Assembly: GCA_963281255.1 (NCBI GenBank) | Contig: OY725488.1 | Coordinates: 9,025,524 to 9,089,523 of the forward strand | Source: Aphrocallistes beatrix | Lineage: Eukaryota; Porifera; Hexactinellida; Sceptrulophora; Aphrocallistidae | DNA: 64,000 nt | Direction of reading: 5' to 3' | Part shown: positions 1-10,905 of the stretch, one piece after another | Layout of the letters: the number at the start of each line of letters is the position of its first letter | How positions within the stretch are numbered: the first letter of the stretch is position 1 | Made by a program: the position numbers and the translations under genes | The notes under the pieces: model-generated | The model's input: the letters and a program-made list of their open reading frames with translations, nothing else | The model's database searches: none | Told to the model about the DNA's origin: nothing

Positions 1-132
1 TACATTCCTAAGCTCTATTGTGCTTTGTTAGTGATTTAAGGCAGCTCATGTATTAGTTTATCCATCTTCTACCGCATCCCTAGTCCCAAATCCGCAAGTT
101 ACTGTGAGGCCTTATATACAGTAGGCTATGCT
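1..132 (-). repeat. Arm of a foldback-type repeat, cut by the window edge
   Basis: The reverse complement starts CATAGCCTACT and reads GGCCTCACAGTAACTTGCGG, then the words for CTAATACATGAGCTGCC. The same text, in the other orientation, forms the start of the arm at 38,905-39,372 and, more diverged, both ends of the complete element at 51,318-52,383. The rest of the element lies outside the window, so its length and target duplication cannot be judged. Confidence 0.7.
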
Positions 133-776
133 CCAGGATATGTAGTATGTGTATACACCAAGGATTAAAGCATATGAGTTTAGTAAGACGGAATCGTGCA
201 CTAAGAGGAATCCAATTATCATTTGTACCACAGCTAAGCACAATATAATCGTAACAAACCAGCACTCCATTAAACTGCATCTCTCTCCAGCTAATCGTAA
301 CAGCATATCAGAGTGAATATTATTTATTTAGAGCTAAACAAAACATATCGTTACTTAGTTCCTATTTGTTGAGTATGGAATGAGCTGAATTTATAGATAG
401 AACTTCATGACCTAGGTTTTTAAATTAGGTCACAAGGATACAGCTAATTATAGAACTCTTCTAAATACATCCTTCTATTACCTAAGCTTATTCAAATGAC
501 TACGGGGTATCACCTAATGAATAATTAACATACTTACGTACATTGAATCATTCATTGTCTAACCATCACGTCATGTTACTATACTGCGTAACCAGGTAGA
601 ATCTATAAGTAGTGTGCTGGTTCACATGAATCTGAAATAATCAAAGAATAGGTCATGTACATGTAGTAGACATAATAAGTTCAACCTAGCGTACGTATCC
701 AATCCATGCAATCTGGATAGAGGAGAGATGTGGGACTTGAATTGTGATATTAAAGATTACTTGATTAGTTAGTATT
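133..776. other. Intergenic, nothing recognised
   Basis: AT-rich sequence with only short random open frames. I see no coding similarity, no inverted ends and no match to other parts of the window. Confidence 0.5.
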
Positions 777-1166
777 TATTCTGACCTCAGACGAAAATGT
801 CGACTCATCATGGAATTAAGACGTCATTGTCACCTTTTTATAGTTGGAAATTTCAGTTTTTCGACTAACTCAGCCATTTTAGATGATAAAAGGCTGAAAT
901 TTTAATAGAATCTGTATATTAATATTCTTCACATGTGATACAACTATCATCACTCTGTATTGATGTCATCATTACGCATCAAAAATTGAAAATTTGACAA
1001 ATTTGGTAATTTTTGAGTGATATCGATTATAACAGTAAGACAGACATATTTAGAGATGTCATATACCTTATAATTCATCAATGTGAGCCTAGGCGTCCGA
1101 AGGACGCCTCTGGCAGACACAAAGTGTCCGCCAGCCGCGCAGCGCAAGCAAGCGAAGCGCGCTTGT
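777..1166 (+). repeat. Dispersed repeat ending in three hairpins, 5'-truncated copy
   Basis: From the words GAAAATGTCGACTCATCATGG onward this matches 27,608-28,021. The right end holds three perfect or nearly perfect hairpins in a row. The first has arms AGGCGTCC/GGACGCCT at 1091-1109 with a GAA loop. The second has arms CTGGCAGACAC/GTGTCCGCCAG at 1110-1134 with an AAA loop and one mismatch. The third has arms CAAGCG/CGCTTG at 1149-1165. A 3' hairpin next to an otherwise unstructured non-coding body is a Helitron-like trait. I see no clear CTRR end, so the class is open. This copy lacks the left ~300 bases present in the 27.5 kb copy. Confidence 0.6.
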
Positions 1167-1170
1167 TTAT

Positions 1171-3483
1171 AGAAAAGAGGGCGTAAATGGATCTATGCTT
1201 ACGCTAGCTCTCTCCAGAAATCATTTAGCTTCTAGCTTAATAATATTTTGTCTCTTTGTGGACACACTGACATATTTATTTTCCTAACAGAGCGAACTAG
1301 GCACTAGTGGCGGAGGGGAGATCAGAGATTAAGGAGACAATCTAAATTATAATTTCAAAAACTCAGAATAACTAAATAAAAATTACTAAAAATATCCAAC
1401 TTTAGAAAAAATGGAGAAATTGAATGATTACACATTTTGAATGTCAGACTATCAGTATCAGGATGTATTGCTAGGCTACCAGACACAGACCCAAAATTGG
1501 AGAAGCATCAATGTACACAATTTTAATAGGTAATGAGCTTCAAAAGAGAAATAATAAATTTCTAGCACGTGATAAGAAAGGAGAGAACAAAGACTTCCAA
1601 GAAACAAACTAAATTCTCCATTTTAATTGCTTTAGAATAGTAATCCTGATGCTTCAACTCATTCTAATCTACCACTGAAGATATTTCATGATTGTTCCTT
1701 ATTACCTTAAAAGATACGACAGAAAGCACAGGAATATATACTGAGAGAGATGACCAACCAATTACTAGAATTAGAATTAGAAGGTGCATTCTTGCGACAG
1801 TAAAATATTCTTGAAGTAATATTGCATCGTTAGTTTGTGCAGAGATCTCCAAGGCTGATAATTCAATGCGACCGGGTTTTATATAGCTGGAAACGTTTTA
1901 AGAAAATAAAATGTTATTGCTATGCATTACGCCATTGATTAGAAGAAATTCTTTAGAAATTCTGAATGAATAATGGCACGAGGTTCACAGGAATTTACTT
2001 CGTGGCTATGCGAGGTTGAACTTCGTATTGTTCTATTGAACTTGCAATTGAATCACAATGGCACAAGAGCAAATCATGCTCGAATCCATAATAATAAAGG
2101 AATTTATGATTTCATAAGCACAGCTGCAACTGGTTTCAATTACTTCCATATAAGCAAATAAATCAAAAGATTCTAATAGATAGAATAACGTGTATAAAAG
2201 AAGGAGAATTCTAGTTTTAACAGTAGCTCCCTCTTGATCGAAAAGTTTAATTAATACCCTTTGAATAAAAGTTTAGCGAAACAAGCCCGTTACGCGAAAG
2301 GATGTGAAGCTAGAACAAGAGTCCCTGACTTTGAATCAATGAAATTTTGACAGCAATACCCTTAAGGTCGGTAGGATACAGTGCAATCAAGCAGAGATGC
2401 AGTGAAGTATGTATGGATCAACTCCAGTATTATATGTTCTATAAATATCCTATCATGATATATTGTAATATCGAGGAAGCAGTTACTTCTAAGAATATCA
2501 ATTATTGATTCGATTCTATTATCGATAATTGAGAATATAATCTTCACACTCGATAATGAGTCAAGTAATTGCTTGACTGACGATTTCTCCCTGAATTATC
2601 GACGGGAACTATCTTTAGGAAATAATTCGTTCGACAGTGCAACATTATTTCACCAACTCAAAAAATATATTTTCTTAGAGCAACCAATTTCATCATTAAG
2701 AATTCACTCTCTTTAAGCGGGAAAGAGGAAATTGTGAATTGTGTTCAGATTTAACACGAATCAAACTAAGTTTAGAAGCATAGATAAGTTCCATTGTATT
2801 CTTTGTGATTATTTTGAAACTTATGTTTTTCATTATGTTATACCATTATGTATTTGCTTTGTATGAATTTAATAACTTCAGTTATCTAAACTCCTCCTGT
2901 TCCAGATGCTCGGTTAGACGGCTCACTATATCAAAGGAGATACGGGTACCATCCTTTCTGCTATTACCTTAATTATATGCTTTAAGTACAAATCATCACC
3001 AGGTGACCGTCTGGGAGAGATTCAATAGACCAGGTGTCGTGATAGACTCAAATTAATCCGTAATTCCCCTGAGAAAGGTGAGAAATTGAAATAATTTCCA
3101 GATTATATAGCGAGCCAATAAAGTTTATTATAAAATAAATATACAATAAGAATTATTGAGAAATACATATTTCGATTACTCCATAGATCATATACGTAGA
3201 AGTATAACAACCTTCAATATACACAGTAGAATAAAATTCAGCTTTCGACTGAATTCCACAATGCAAGATACAAAGTGTGTAATTAAGTATTGTCGATGGA
3301 TGAAAATGAATAATAATGATAGTGTATAAATTACAGTCGGGCTAAAATTTACAGAAATAGCAATGCAAATAGATTCTGTTCTAGTCGAAGGGATTTTGGC
3401 CTGAAGAAGCCCTTTGTCCATTGATTGACGCCAGCTTCCTAATTAATATTCTTTGAAATGGTATGCCTTTAAGCGGAGACGAA
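1171..3483. other. Intergenic, nothing firmly recognised
   Basis: About 2.3 kb of AT-rich DNA downstream of TAF4 (which reads leftward). It holds only short open frames of 60-77 codons without recognisable composition or family. The part next to 3484 should contain the TAF4 3' UTR and poly(A) signal; I did not find a convincing single site. Confidence 0.4.
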
Positions 3484-5478
3484 TTATTTAAGCAAAGCTT
3501 TGTAATACTCGATCGATCGTTTCGTGTCGCGCTCTTGTGACATAAGGAAGCTGAGGTCTTTCATGGTGACGCGGACTTGCCTCGCCCGATTTCGCGACCC
3601 CCTTTCCAACTCGTTACGCGTGTTTCCTGCGAAGGGGGAGGGGGAGGTGTTATTTCCGGCCATCGGAAGGGCTTTCTTTCGCGAGACAGTCATCTTGAGG
3701 GCGGTTACGTCTGCAGCCATTTTCCGCATCGACTCTTCCTCTTCCTTCTTCAACTTTTTCCCGATTTCCTTCATCTTGTTCAGCTCGGGGTCGTCTGATT
3801 TGCTCATTCGCTGTTTCGACGCTTTAATAAACATTTTTTTCTCTTTATCCAGTTTGCTCTCCACAGCCATCTGGTCCACCCGCTCAATGGCTCGCAGCTG
3901 TTGCTTGATGTCTCCCGTGACTTCGTAGTCTTCAGAGGAGGAGAGGTTGAGGTTCCTGTGCGAGCTCACTTCTGAGAGGTCATCGAGCATGCTCCGTATC
4001 CTCTCCTCCAGCGCGTGGGAAATCATGATGCAAGCCTCCTTCTCGATCGTGTCGATCCCGTATCTCGGCGCGTGGCTGTACACGGTGCGGTACAGGTCGG
4101 ACAGCGGGATGAACGTCCGGTCCTGAATGCTGACTACGTCGTCGCCGATGGTCTGCGTGGGCGCCATCTGCTGGCGCTCGTGGTTCAGGTCGATGTTGGC
4201 CATCACCGTGATGTCACTGTCGTCCTCGTCTTCCATCACCTCCCCCTCGGCCGGGGGGTCGTCCTGCGAGTGCGGCTTTTTCCGCGAGGGGTCTGTTTTC
4301 TTGCCGGGGGTTCCCTTCCCGGGGGTCTTCTTCACGGAGGGGCTCTGGGAGCGGGAGCTGGGGGAGGGGATGGAGAGGGTGTCCAGTTTCGCGTGTGCGT
4401 TAGCGCCGCCCGTGTGGATCCCGTTGTGCGAGGGGGCGGGCTGGAACCGCTGCTGCTTCGGAAAGGGTTTGTCCCCCTTGTACCCGTCCAGCAGGTGGGT
4501 CGGCGGTTTCTTACCCCCGGACTCGTGATTCTCCCCCTGGCCCTGTCCGGGGGTGAGGGAGAGGTCCGCCGCTTGCTGCTGCTGCTGCTCTTGCTTGGCC
4601 CGCCGGTGCTCCTCTACGAGCTGTCTCTGCTGCTCCAGCATGGCTTCCTTCTTCTTCTCCATCAGCTGGAGGTTGTTGGGGTTCTGCTTGAAGAAGTTCT
4701 TCCGCACGGACGGCATGTTCCGCTGCAGCAGGAAGAGCAGCTTCTCCTGCGGGGGGCAGTCCATCTCCTGCTCCAGGTGCTGCATGAACACCTCCTCCGA
4801 GATGTACCCCAGCAGGAGGTTCTGCACCAGACACTGCATCAGCATGTGCGTGGGTCGGCCCTTCTGCTTCGCGAGGGAAATGAGCATGAGCAGAAACCGC
4901 TCCACCTTTCTCACGTTCTCGACGTTTGTGTCCCCGGGTGCGCTGGGTATCGCCCCGTGGGGGCCGAGGGGGGAGGAGGGGGGAGGGGAGGGTTGGGCGA
5001 AGAGAGAGTTGTGGCCCTGGTTGTGGTCCATGTAGGGGGAGTTGAGGTACATGTCCAGCTCTGAGTTGGTGGACTGCGGGAGTGAAGAGGGGTGCTGGGG
5101 GTTGGGCGGGTGGAGGTTGGGTGGTTGGGAGACAGGGGGGTTGAATCCGGCGCGGGTTGGCATGTTCCGAGGAGGATAGGCCTGTCGAGGCCGCATCATC
5201 ATCGGATTCATCATCCTCTGAGGACTGTTGGGGTTCGCCTGGGACAAGTGCGGGGGGAGTGGCATCTGGTGGTAATTCGGGCGCAGAGGGTTCGGTGGCA
5301 TGGGGAAATTGTTGTGCATCCCAGTAGGGAGCGGCATGGACGTACCGCCAGGTCCAGTCGTGGGCTGGTAGGCCGCTGGGTTGAGCGGAGAGGGGTGCGA
5401 GTTGGTGAGGGGGGAGGGGTGCTGGGAGTGAGATAACATTTGTCCGGAGTTCATTTCTTCTGTGTCGGCAGTAGACAT
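3484..5478 (-). CDS. TAF4: TFIID subunit TAF4, single-exon gene
   Basis: 664 residues in one uninterrupted frame. Residues 1-180 are rich in Pro, Asn, Met and Ser, as in the activator-binding N-terminus of animal TAF4. Residues 187-280 form the TAFH/NHR1 helical domain (KVERFLLMLISLAKQKG, then CLVQNLLLGYISEEVF), which binds transcription factors. A short polyglutamine tract (about 297-302) and a charged linker follow. Residues 445-664 are the conserved TAF4 C-terminal domain: the histone-fold partner surface for TAF12, a long basic coiled stretch, and the family's closing motif (DLSFLMSQER, ending YKALLK). TAF4 scaffolds TFIID at RNA polymerase II promoters in the nucleus. The ATG chosen is also kept in the partial copy near 60.3 kb. 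The lack of introns in a gene usually spliced is notable. GC content is well above that of the flanking DNA. Identification is secure from the two domains. Confidence 0.95.
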   Translation of the reverse strand: MSTADTEEMNSGQMLSHSQHPSPLTNSHPSPLNPAAYQPTTGPGGTSMPLPTGMHNNFPMPPNPLRPNYHQMPLPPHLSQANPNSPQRMMNPMMMRPRQAYPPRNMPTRAGFNPPVSQPPNLHPPNPQHPSSLPQSTNSELDMYLNSPYMDHNQGHNSLFAQPSPPPSSPLGPHGAIPSAPGDTNVENVRKVERFLLMLISLAKQKGRPTHMLMQCLVQNLLLGYISEEVFMQHLEQEMDCPPQEKLLFLLQRNMPSVRKNFFKQNPNNLQLMEKKKEAMLEQQRQLVEEHRRAKQEQQQQQAADLSLTPGQGQGENHESGGKKPPTHLLDGYKGDKPFPKQQRFQPAPSHNGIHTGGANAHAKLDTLSIPSPSSRSQSPSVKKTPGKGTPGKKTDPSRKKPHSQDDPPAEGEVMEDEDDSDITVMANIDLNHERQQMAPTQTIGDDVVSIQDRTFIPLSDLYRTVYSHAPRYGIDTIEKEACIMISHALEERIRSMLDDLSEVSSHRNLNLSSSEDYEVTGDIKQQLRAIERVDQMAVESKLDKEKKMFIKASKQRMSKSDDPELNKMKEIGKKLKKEEEESMRKMAADVTALKMTVSRKKALPMAGNNTSPSPFAGNTRNELERGSRNRARQVRVTMKDLSFLMSQERDTKRSIEYYKALLK

Positions 5479-7040
5479 GCTTTTATAGGCTCGCTGGTGC
5501 TTGAATGTACTGTATAATAGCAGTTATAGTCTAATACAACAGTAAGAATTAGATTCAGATTCTGCTTACTAAGTTCTCTAAAATGGCCGATTTTCTTTTG
5601 AGATATGTAGAACGTTGTGACGAATCAAAGTAGTTTAAAAATAGAATTGCATTGAATCGCAGGTTCACTAAAATATTGTACATTTTGTAATGTAAAAATA
5701 TGTATGATAGTTTGAACTAAACACCAAAACATTAATACATTGATACAAATAAAAGAAATCGACGCAAATAGACGGGAAGGAACTCACTCACAGTAGTATT
5801 AGAGCAGTGATATTGATGCCAAAACGAGTTAGAGCTTCAATACGTGAGTTCTGCTAGGCCTAATAAGAAGAATCTTCTGCTATAAAAAGGTAGAAAAGGC
5901 TACAATTCAATGCAAAGCTTTGCAAGACTTCTGTTCTTAGCCAAGTTGTTCTCTTATTCACTGTACGACTGAGCTATGGTTGTAGTAGATTACTGAGCTC
6001 TTGTGCTGTACTGTAAGGAGTTGATTTGTATTGGAATTCTTTCTTTACTGACTGGAAGAGAATTACTTTCAAATTAAAAGTCGATAATGAGTAGTGAGTC
6101 ATGAATGTTTTCTCCTTTAAAATTTACACTTAGAAAGTCAATGAGAAATTGTCTTCATCTAAATCAGTATGTGTATAGAAACCTCGTCTCAACCAATCGG
6201 GGTTTCTGGAATCTTGAATTCTGGGTTGTTAACCAAAGAAGTGTTACAAACTTAAACTTGTGGGAGTCGAAGCGAATGCATTATATCATCAGCATGGCTG
6301 CAGGCGATGAAACTGGCTTCATCTTAGCACAGAAATGTTAAATTTGAATTTTCAATTTACTTTGTCTTCAATCAATCAAATAATCTAAAAGTCAGTCATT
6401 ATATCTAAGCCAAGTTTGAACTCATAGATCCCAAATTAGGAGTGTTCAAATGCTGGTCCTATACTGTCACTCCTTGTCAGTAATTATACATTATATAAGC
6501 TTGCACGTTTTATTGCTATAAGCAGTGTGATAAACAGTAAAAATATATCCAGATATGTTTTCAATAAACCTAAAAACTGTTTTTAATCTTTAGTTAGTAC
6601 AACCATGGTAAATCTAAATGCAAGGCCTGAGGAAGTGGTCCGCCAAATACAGCATTTAGCACTGTTTCATTGAAACATTTGTGTTACGGGCATTGCAAAA
6701 TCTTTTGCCGCTATACCACTTTTTCAAATAGGATTGTTGCCATAAGTCCGACCAAATTCCATAGCTGGAATAAGTCCGAATTTTCGAAACTGGAAAGAGC
6801 AGAATAAGAAGTACATAATACTGGAATAAAGAAGTGGCTAACAAGTCAGATATACATTTTACTTAAAATTCGCCTTAACAGGCGAATTTTGAAAACATTC
6901 CGCACCAAAAACCCATAGAATCTCCCCTGGTTCCTAACAAACCAAAAATTCCTCTAATCGACCCCCATTCTTTTATTTCACAAAATAAACACCATTCTTC
7001 CTCTACATCCAAATAGATCATTCGGCCTCATTCCAGTTTT
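5139..7040. repeat. Segmental duplication, left copy (TAF4 5' end and upstream)
   Basis: Covers codons 1 to about 112 of TAF4 plus about 1.55 kb upstream. It matches 59,956-61,860 with only scattered single-base differences and one 2-base indel that I could see, so roughly 99% identity by eye. Homology stops abruptly at both ends. It includes a perfect 10-base inverted repeat, AAAATTCGCC / GGCGAATTTT (6865-6890). A 78-codon frame on the plus strand (6105-6341) is copied too, but I regard it as non-coding. The promoter of TAF4 should lie here, just right of 5478. Confidence 0.85.
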
Positions 7041-7740
7041 GAGAATTCGGTTTTATTCCGCTTTCCCTTAATAAGTCGAGCCCTGGGCTGTCTACGAATA
7101 GCCAGGGTCTCTCAACTTGGAATACCGACAGTTCGAGACGCGACATTTTGAGACGCGACAATTTGATACCGACAATTCGAGATGCCGACATTTCGATACG
7201 CGACAGTTCGATACGAAACAGTTCGATACTACATTAAACGAAATGTAAGTGTAATAAGTTGAAAAGATAACTCAAATTTAATGATTTTAGCTATTCTAAA
7301 GATACGTATCTAGTAATAAGTTTGGATGTAATGCAAATGAGAATTTTAAGGCCTGAATAAATTTCCAAATAGTTGGGTGACAACAACCAACGGTGGCGTT
7401 AAACGAACGATGCCAGGCCTCGATTGAATTTGTCGTAAAAAAATCGAATATATTTGTCACTGATTTATATGAATTCACATTTTATCAAATTTTGGATATT
7501 CTCACATCAAACTGTCGCGTATCGAAATGTCAGCATCTCGAATTGTCGGTATCAAACTGTCGCGTCTCAAAATGTCGCGTCTCGAACTGTCGGTATCCCT
7601 TCAACTTGAACCGAGGCTTTCTAAACTCGATGAAGTGAATTTGGTCGGACTTATTCCATTAAGGGAAATTAGGACTTAATCCAGCTATGGAACTCGGTCG
7701 GACTTAATCAATTCAGACCTATTACAGTTTCCCGTCTGAA
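6735..7740. repeat. Composite inverted-repeat region, AAGTCCGA motif
   Basis: Left side (6740-6800) reads ATAAGTCCGACCAAATTCCA then GGAATAAGTCCGAATTTT. The reverse complement of 7640-7735 carries the same words in the same order (TTCCATAGCTGGA and GGAATAAGTCCGAC). A partial third set lies at 7020-7080. This looks like an older inverted-repeat element split by the younger element at 7120-7600. The left arm alone is present in the second copy near 61.55-61.86 kb. Confidence 0.5.
7120..7600. mobile_element. hAT-like MITE with repeat-paved ~100-bp inverted ends
   Basis: The left end (7121-7225) and the reverse complement of the right end (7500-7595) match almost base for base over about 100 bases. 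Each arm is an array of a 15-base word, CGACAGTTCGAGACG, and close variants. An 8-base direct repeat TCAACTTG lies just outside both ends (7112-7119 and 7601-7608), the target-site length expected of hAT elements. The middle (7226-7500) is non-coding. Confidence 0.75.
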
Positions 7741-8087
7741 TGAAATGCTGGTTTTATAGCCACTTCGCTGGTTTTGTTCGCTAATGCTGGTCAAACTATT
7801 GGCTGGTTGAGGTGTATGATATTCATTTTGATAAACTCTGTGTTCAAAATAAGAAAATTAATGAATCATAGTAGGTGCGTATTACAAGTATTGACTCTAC
7901 GCATCCAATTGTGAAGGAAATGGAATAATTGTTTTGAGGAGAGTTCTTCTTAGATAGGTTCAACCGCCTCATAGATGGGCTCTCTGACTTGCTAATAGCT
8001 CGCTAACGATTGATCTGAATGATTCGCCCGTTCAATATAATACAAAAGTATAGATTCTATACATTCGCATTATTAGTTTTCAAAGTA

Positions 8088-8269
8088 TAGTCAGGGTCGC
8101 ATATTGTGAACCACCAGGGCACAAAAATATGTTCATAATGGAGATACTTCATATTAAGCGACTTGATTCAATACAAATCCTATCTAAAAAATGGAATTGG
8201 GACCAGGAGGTTAGTTCATAATAAACGAATGTTCATGTTAAGTGAGTTCATAGTACGCGACCCTGACTA
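8088..8269. mobile_element. Short TA-target MITE (mariner/pogo-like)
   Basis: The left end reads TAGTCAGGGTCGCATATTGT and the right end, reversed, TAGTCAGGGTCGCGTACTAT. TA lies directly outside each end (8086-8087, 8270-8271). It is 182 bases long and non-coding. Internal words like GTTCATA recur several times. The TA duplication suggests the Tc1/mariner/pogo superfamily; no transposase is visible for a finer call. Confidence 0.7.
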
Positions 8270-8450
8270 TAGTGACACTCACTAAGCTACGGTGGACGGA
8301 CAGGTGCTCTCTGCACTTGCTCTAGTTACGTTTATGCTTTTTTGTATTCAGTTAAGTCCAGAAAAGAGTCTGTTAGAACATTTTACAAGTAGTATCAATT
8401 TCAGTTGGATTTCAGTTTCATTTCGCAGTCCCAGTCTATTTTAGAGGGGA

Positions 8451-8847
8451 GCACGACAACTCGCAACACGACAACTCGCATCACGACAACTCGCAACACC
8501 GACAACTCGCAACACCGACAACTCGCAACACCGACAACTCGCATCACGACAACTCGTAACAAACCTGATTGGTCAAATAAGTAAATTTATTATTGCAAAT
8601 TTATCATAAAACTGAAATACGTAATAATGATAATAATAATAGCTAGTATTTCTATACTAGCTTAGTCAGTCCCCATGCTGAAATGGTGTGCTACGCTTCT
8701 TAAGAATTCTAGTCTGGGGCGGTGGGGAGCACGACAACTCGCATTTTCATTGCCCTGTGGGGGGGTACAGTGAGCTTTTAAGGTTGGAATGTGTCTATAT
8801 GAGAGAGAAAGCAAACAGGTTTGTTACGAGTTGTCGCGTTGCGAGTT
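8451..8847. mobile_element. MITE with tandem 14-15-bp repeat CGACAACTCGCAACA
   Basis: The left part (8451-8560) is a tandem array of seven to eight units of CGACAACTCGCAACA and variants. The same word is inverted at the right end (8822-8847) and appears once more at 8727. The 18-base string AGTCTATTTTAGAGGGGA stands on both sides (8433-8450 and 8848-8865). A related locus at 28,484-28,510 has only one copy of the equivalent string, so it serves as an empty site. An 18-base target duplication is longer than DNA transposons normally leave. Confidence 0.65.
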
Positions 8848-8865
8848 AGTCTATTTTAGAGGGGA

Positions 8866-9090
8866 TATTTTACTACAGACAGATGTTACAGAAATAACAA
8901 CAGGACCATTTTTTACCAAAACAACCCACCTTACTTTAGACAGAATAACATTAACTAGAATCTCATTGAAACAATTGGTCAATTCTACAAAAGTAAAAAG
9001 AGAACAGAGATACAATACACACTAACTCAGCTACACACGGGGATTATTAGTTCATTGTTATCAGTGCAGTAGCAAGCATTCAGGTTGATC
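8866..9090. repeat. Dispersed duplicate shared with 28.5-28.7 kb
   Basis: Words such as ACTAGAATCTCATTGAAACA, CTAACTCAGCTACACACGGG and CAGTAGCAAGCA recur in the same order at 28,570-28,690, diverged by substitutions and small indels. It lies just downstream of the membrane-protein gene and probably includes its 3' UTR, so the 28.5 kb copy is likely a stray relic of that gene's tail. Confidence 0.55.
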
Positions 9091-9132
9091 AGGTTCTAAC
9101 TGAACATCTTTAGCAAAGCTAATACAAATGTT

Positions 9133-10341
9133 CTATAAAAGCACACGAATACCTGAACAACATTTGGTTGCTAGCTTCGGTTCTGGTTCTTGTTCAGGGA
9201 GAAGGTGGTGAGTGAGACTAGGCGTAAACCTAACACGAACGCAGCCAAAGCGATATTTCAACTTGTTAATCACTTTGCGACCGAAAAACAAAGCAGTACA
9301 CACTACGTACAGTAACACAATTAGAACAAATACCACTAAGGAAAGGATTGTATTGATAGAAGATAGGATCTCATCACAGAGTCGGAGTGCTTCAATCTGT
9401 TGTTGAGTTACGATCAGTGGCTGGTAATAAGGAGTTCCGTAGAGGTAATGGAACAGACACGGACCATAGAATGTAGCGATAGTGACTAATGAGAAAAGGT
9501 TTTCGAGAAATTGACTCAAAGTTAGACAGAAATATCCTAACCCCACACACCACATGATAAGTTTGAACTGATAACAGCTGATGACAGCTCTTCTGACCAA
9601 TCCTTCTCTGCTACCTCTCACTCTCAACTCTAAAGCTCTCCATCTCAGTGTTCTGTAGAATATCCGACTGTGTTGAATCCAAATAAGGAAGTAGACGAGA
9701 GGGAATATCGATAGAATAACACTATGAAGGATCTTCAACTGTGCTACAGACCCTGTGATGATCATAGAAACCACAACCAGGGATGAGATTGACAGAAGAC
9801 GCCAGATGTAGCGAAATGGATTAGAACTGATGTCATGGAAGGTTTCATGGAGATACTTCATCAAACAAATGTTCAATGCTACGGATAATATCAGTAGTGC
9901 TTGTCCAGTTGAGAGTACCATGGAACTGATTGGATGTCCATAGATTAAAGTGAAATCCAAACTTGGAAACTGTGCAAGTGCGTTAGTACAGTTAGAAATG
10001 GTGTCACTGCTATTCGAACGAATATGTTTGTAATCTTTTGACATATCTACAAATGCACCGTAAAGTGCACTGAATGATACGGGGACAAACTCACTAATAT
10101 TAATGAGAAGTAGGAAAATGTATTTGATGATCTCCGATTTGTAATGAAGGGCTTTTTCCGAATAATTCCCGAAAGGATCGGATTTTGCTTTTGCAACCAA
10201 ACTACGGTATGACCCGATAAACTGCTTAATCCTGTTTATGAAATGAATATTCCAGATTGACCATGGTAAGATCAAAATAATGAAAAAAAAGAACTTCACA
10301 GAATTATGAAGGATTTGAAGAGAAACAATGTTAAGAGTCAT
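9133..10341 (-). CDS. Multi-membrane-span protein, family unknown (copy 1)
   Basis: 402 residues, single exon. Hydrophobic segments at about 16-34, 70-92, 138-160, 180-200, 203-222, 258-300 and 330-354 give around seven membrane spans. The longest loop, between spans 2 and 3, carries possible N-glycosylation sites (NSS, NCT near 110-118), so it is probably extracellular. Between spans 5 and 6 is a basic stretch (about 226-250, rich in Arg). The C-terminus is basic with closely spaced cysteines (RFGCVRV, KCCSG). I do not recognise the family; it resembles lineage-specific receptor-like or channel-like expansions, and no function should be assumed. A paralogue at 61,880-63,088 differs at 48 of 402 positions by my count, with 20 of those in the first 100 residues and none in the last 40. 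Confidence 0.8.
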   Translation of the reverse strand: MTLNIVSLQILHNSVKFFFFIILILPWSIWNIHFINRIKQFIGSYRSLVAKAKSDPFGNYSEKALHYKSEIIKYIFLLLINISEFVPVSFSALYGAFVDMSKDYKHIRSNSSDTISNCTNALAQFPSLDFTLIYGHPISSMVLSTGQALLILSVALNICLMKYLHETFHDISSNPFRYIWRLLSISSLVVVSMIITGSVAQLKILHSVILSIFPLVYFLIWIQHSRIFYRTLRWRALELRVRGSREGLVRRAVISCYQFKLIMWCVGLGYFCLTLSQFLENLFSLVTIATFYGPCLFHYLYGTPYYQPLIVTQQQIEALRLCDEILSSINTILSLVVFVLIVLLYVVCTALFFGRKVINKLKYRFGCVRVRFTPSLTHHLLPEQEPEPKLATKCCSGIRVLL

Positions 10342-10739
10342 CTTTCAATTTAATTGTTAGTTTAATTCCAAACATATCTGTTGCTTTATAGTCGTAGATG
10401 AGCTAGTCTGCTTACAGATTGTAATTAGAGAATCTGAATTGTTAGATGATACAAGTCTAACAGTGAAACTGAATAGATTTAGAAAGCATTTACTTTCAGT
10501 AATATTTTCCCATTTACATCTTACAATATCTATTTTTGAAAGGGACGGATCAAGGATGTTAGTAAGAACTTTCCTCTCACTGGCAAAAGTATCCAAAAGG
10601 AAGCAAAAAATGACTTTCCTGAATCAGTAAGGAAAGTCAGTATTAAATTTCAATCATGATTTTTGTTGAAAAAGGTAATCTTAGATTTTCATATTCATTT
10701 GGGTCCCTCATGAAGATATTACCTTTCCTTTCTACCTTC

Positions 10740-10905
10740 TGTCTTGCGAAGTATTTATGTAACCTAAGTATTGGTCTGGATTGGGAATATACAATGTCGA
10801 CTATTCCACTGTCGAGACAGAAAAGAAACTTTAAATAAACGCCGTAGATTATAGCTCTCTTCTTTCTAGACGCTCAGACCCTGTGAACTGATCGTTTAAA
10901 TTTTG
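10740..10905. repeat. Dispersed ~150-bp element upstream of minus-strand genes
   Basis: Core words TTATGTAAC, then TGGATTGGGAATATACAATG, then CTATTCCACTGTCGAGACA, then AAATAAACGCCGT. Related copies lie at 18,640-18,720, 31,985-32,135 and 63,480-63,650. Each is on the 5' side of a minus-strand host gene. It may be an old SINE-like repeat or a conserved upstream segment; I cannot tell which. Confidence 0.55.

Noticed and set aside
4015-5064. 349-codon plus-strand frame opposite TAF4
   Set aside because: Antisense shadow of a GC-rich coding region with low-complexity, Leu/Val/Gly-rich translation; TAF4 domains on the other strand explain the openness.
6105-6341. 78-codon plus-strand frame duplicated at 60,923-61,159
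   Set aside because: It is preserved only because the surrounding DNA is ~99% identical throughout; composition is not protein-like and no family is recognised.
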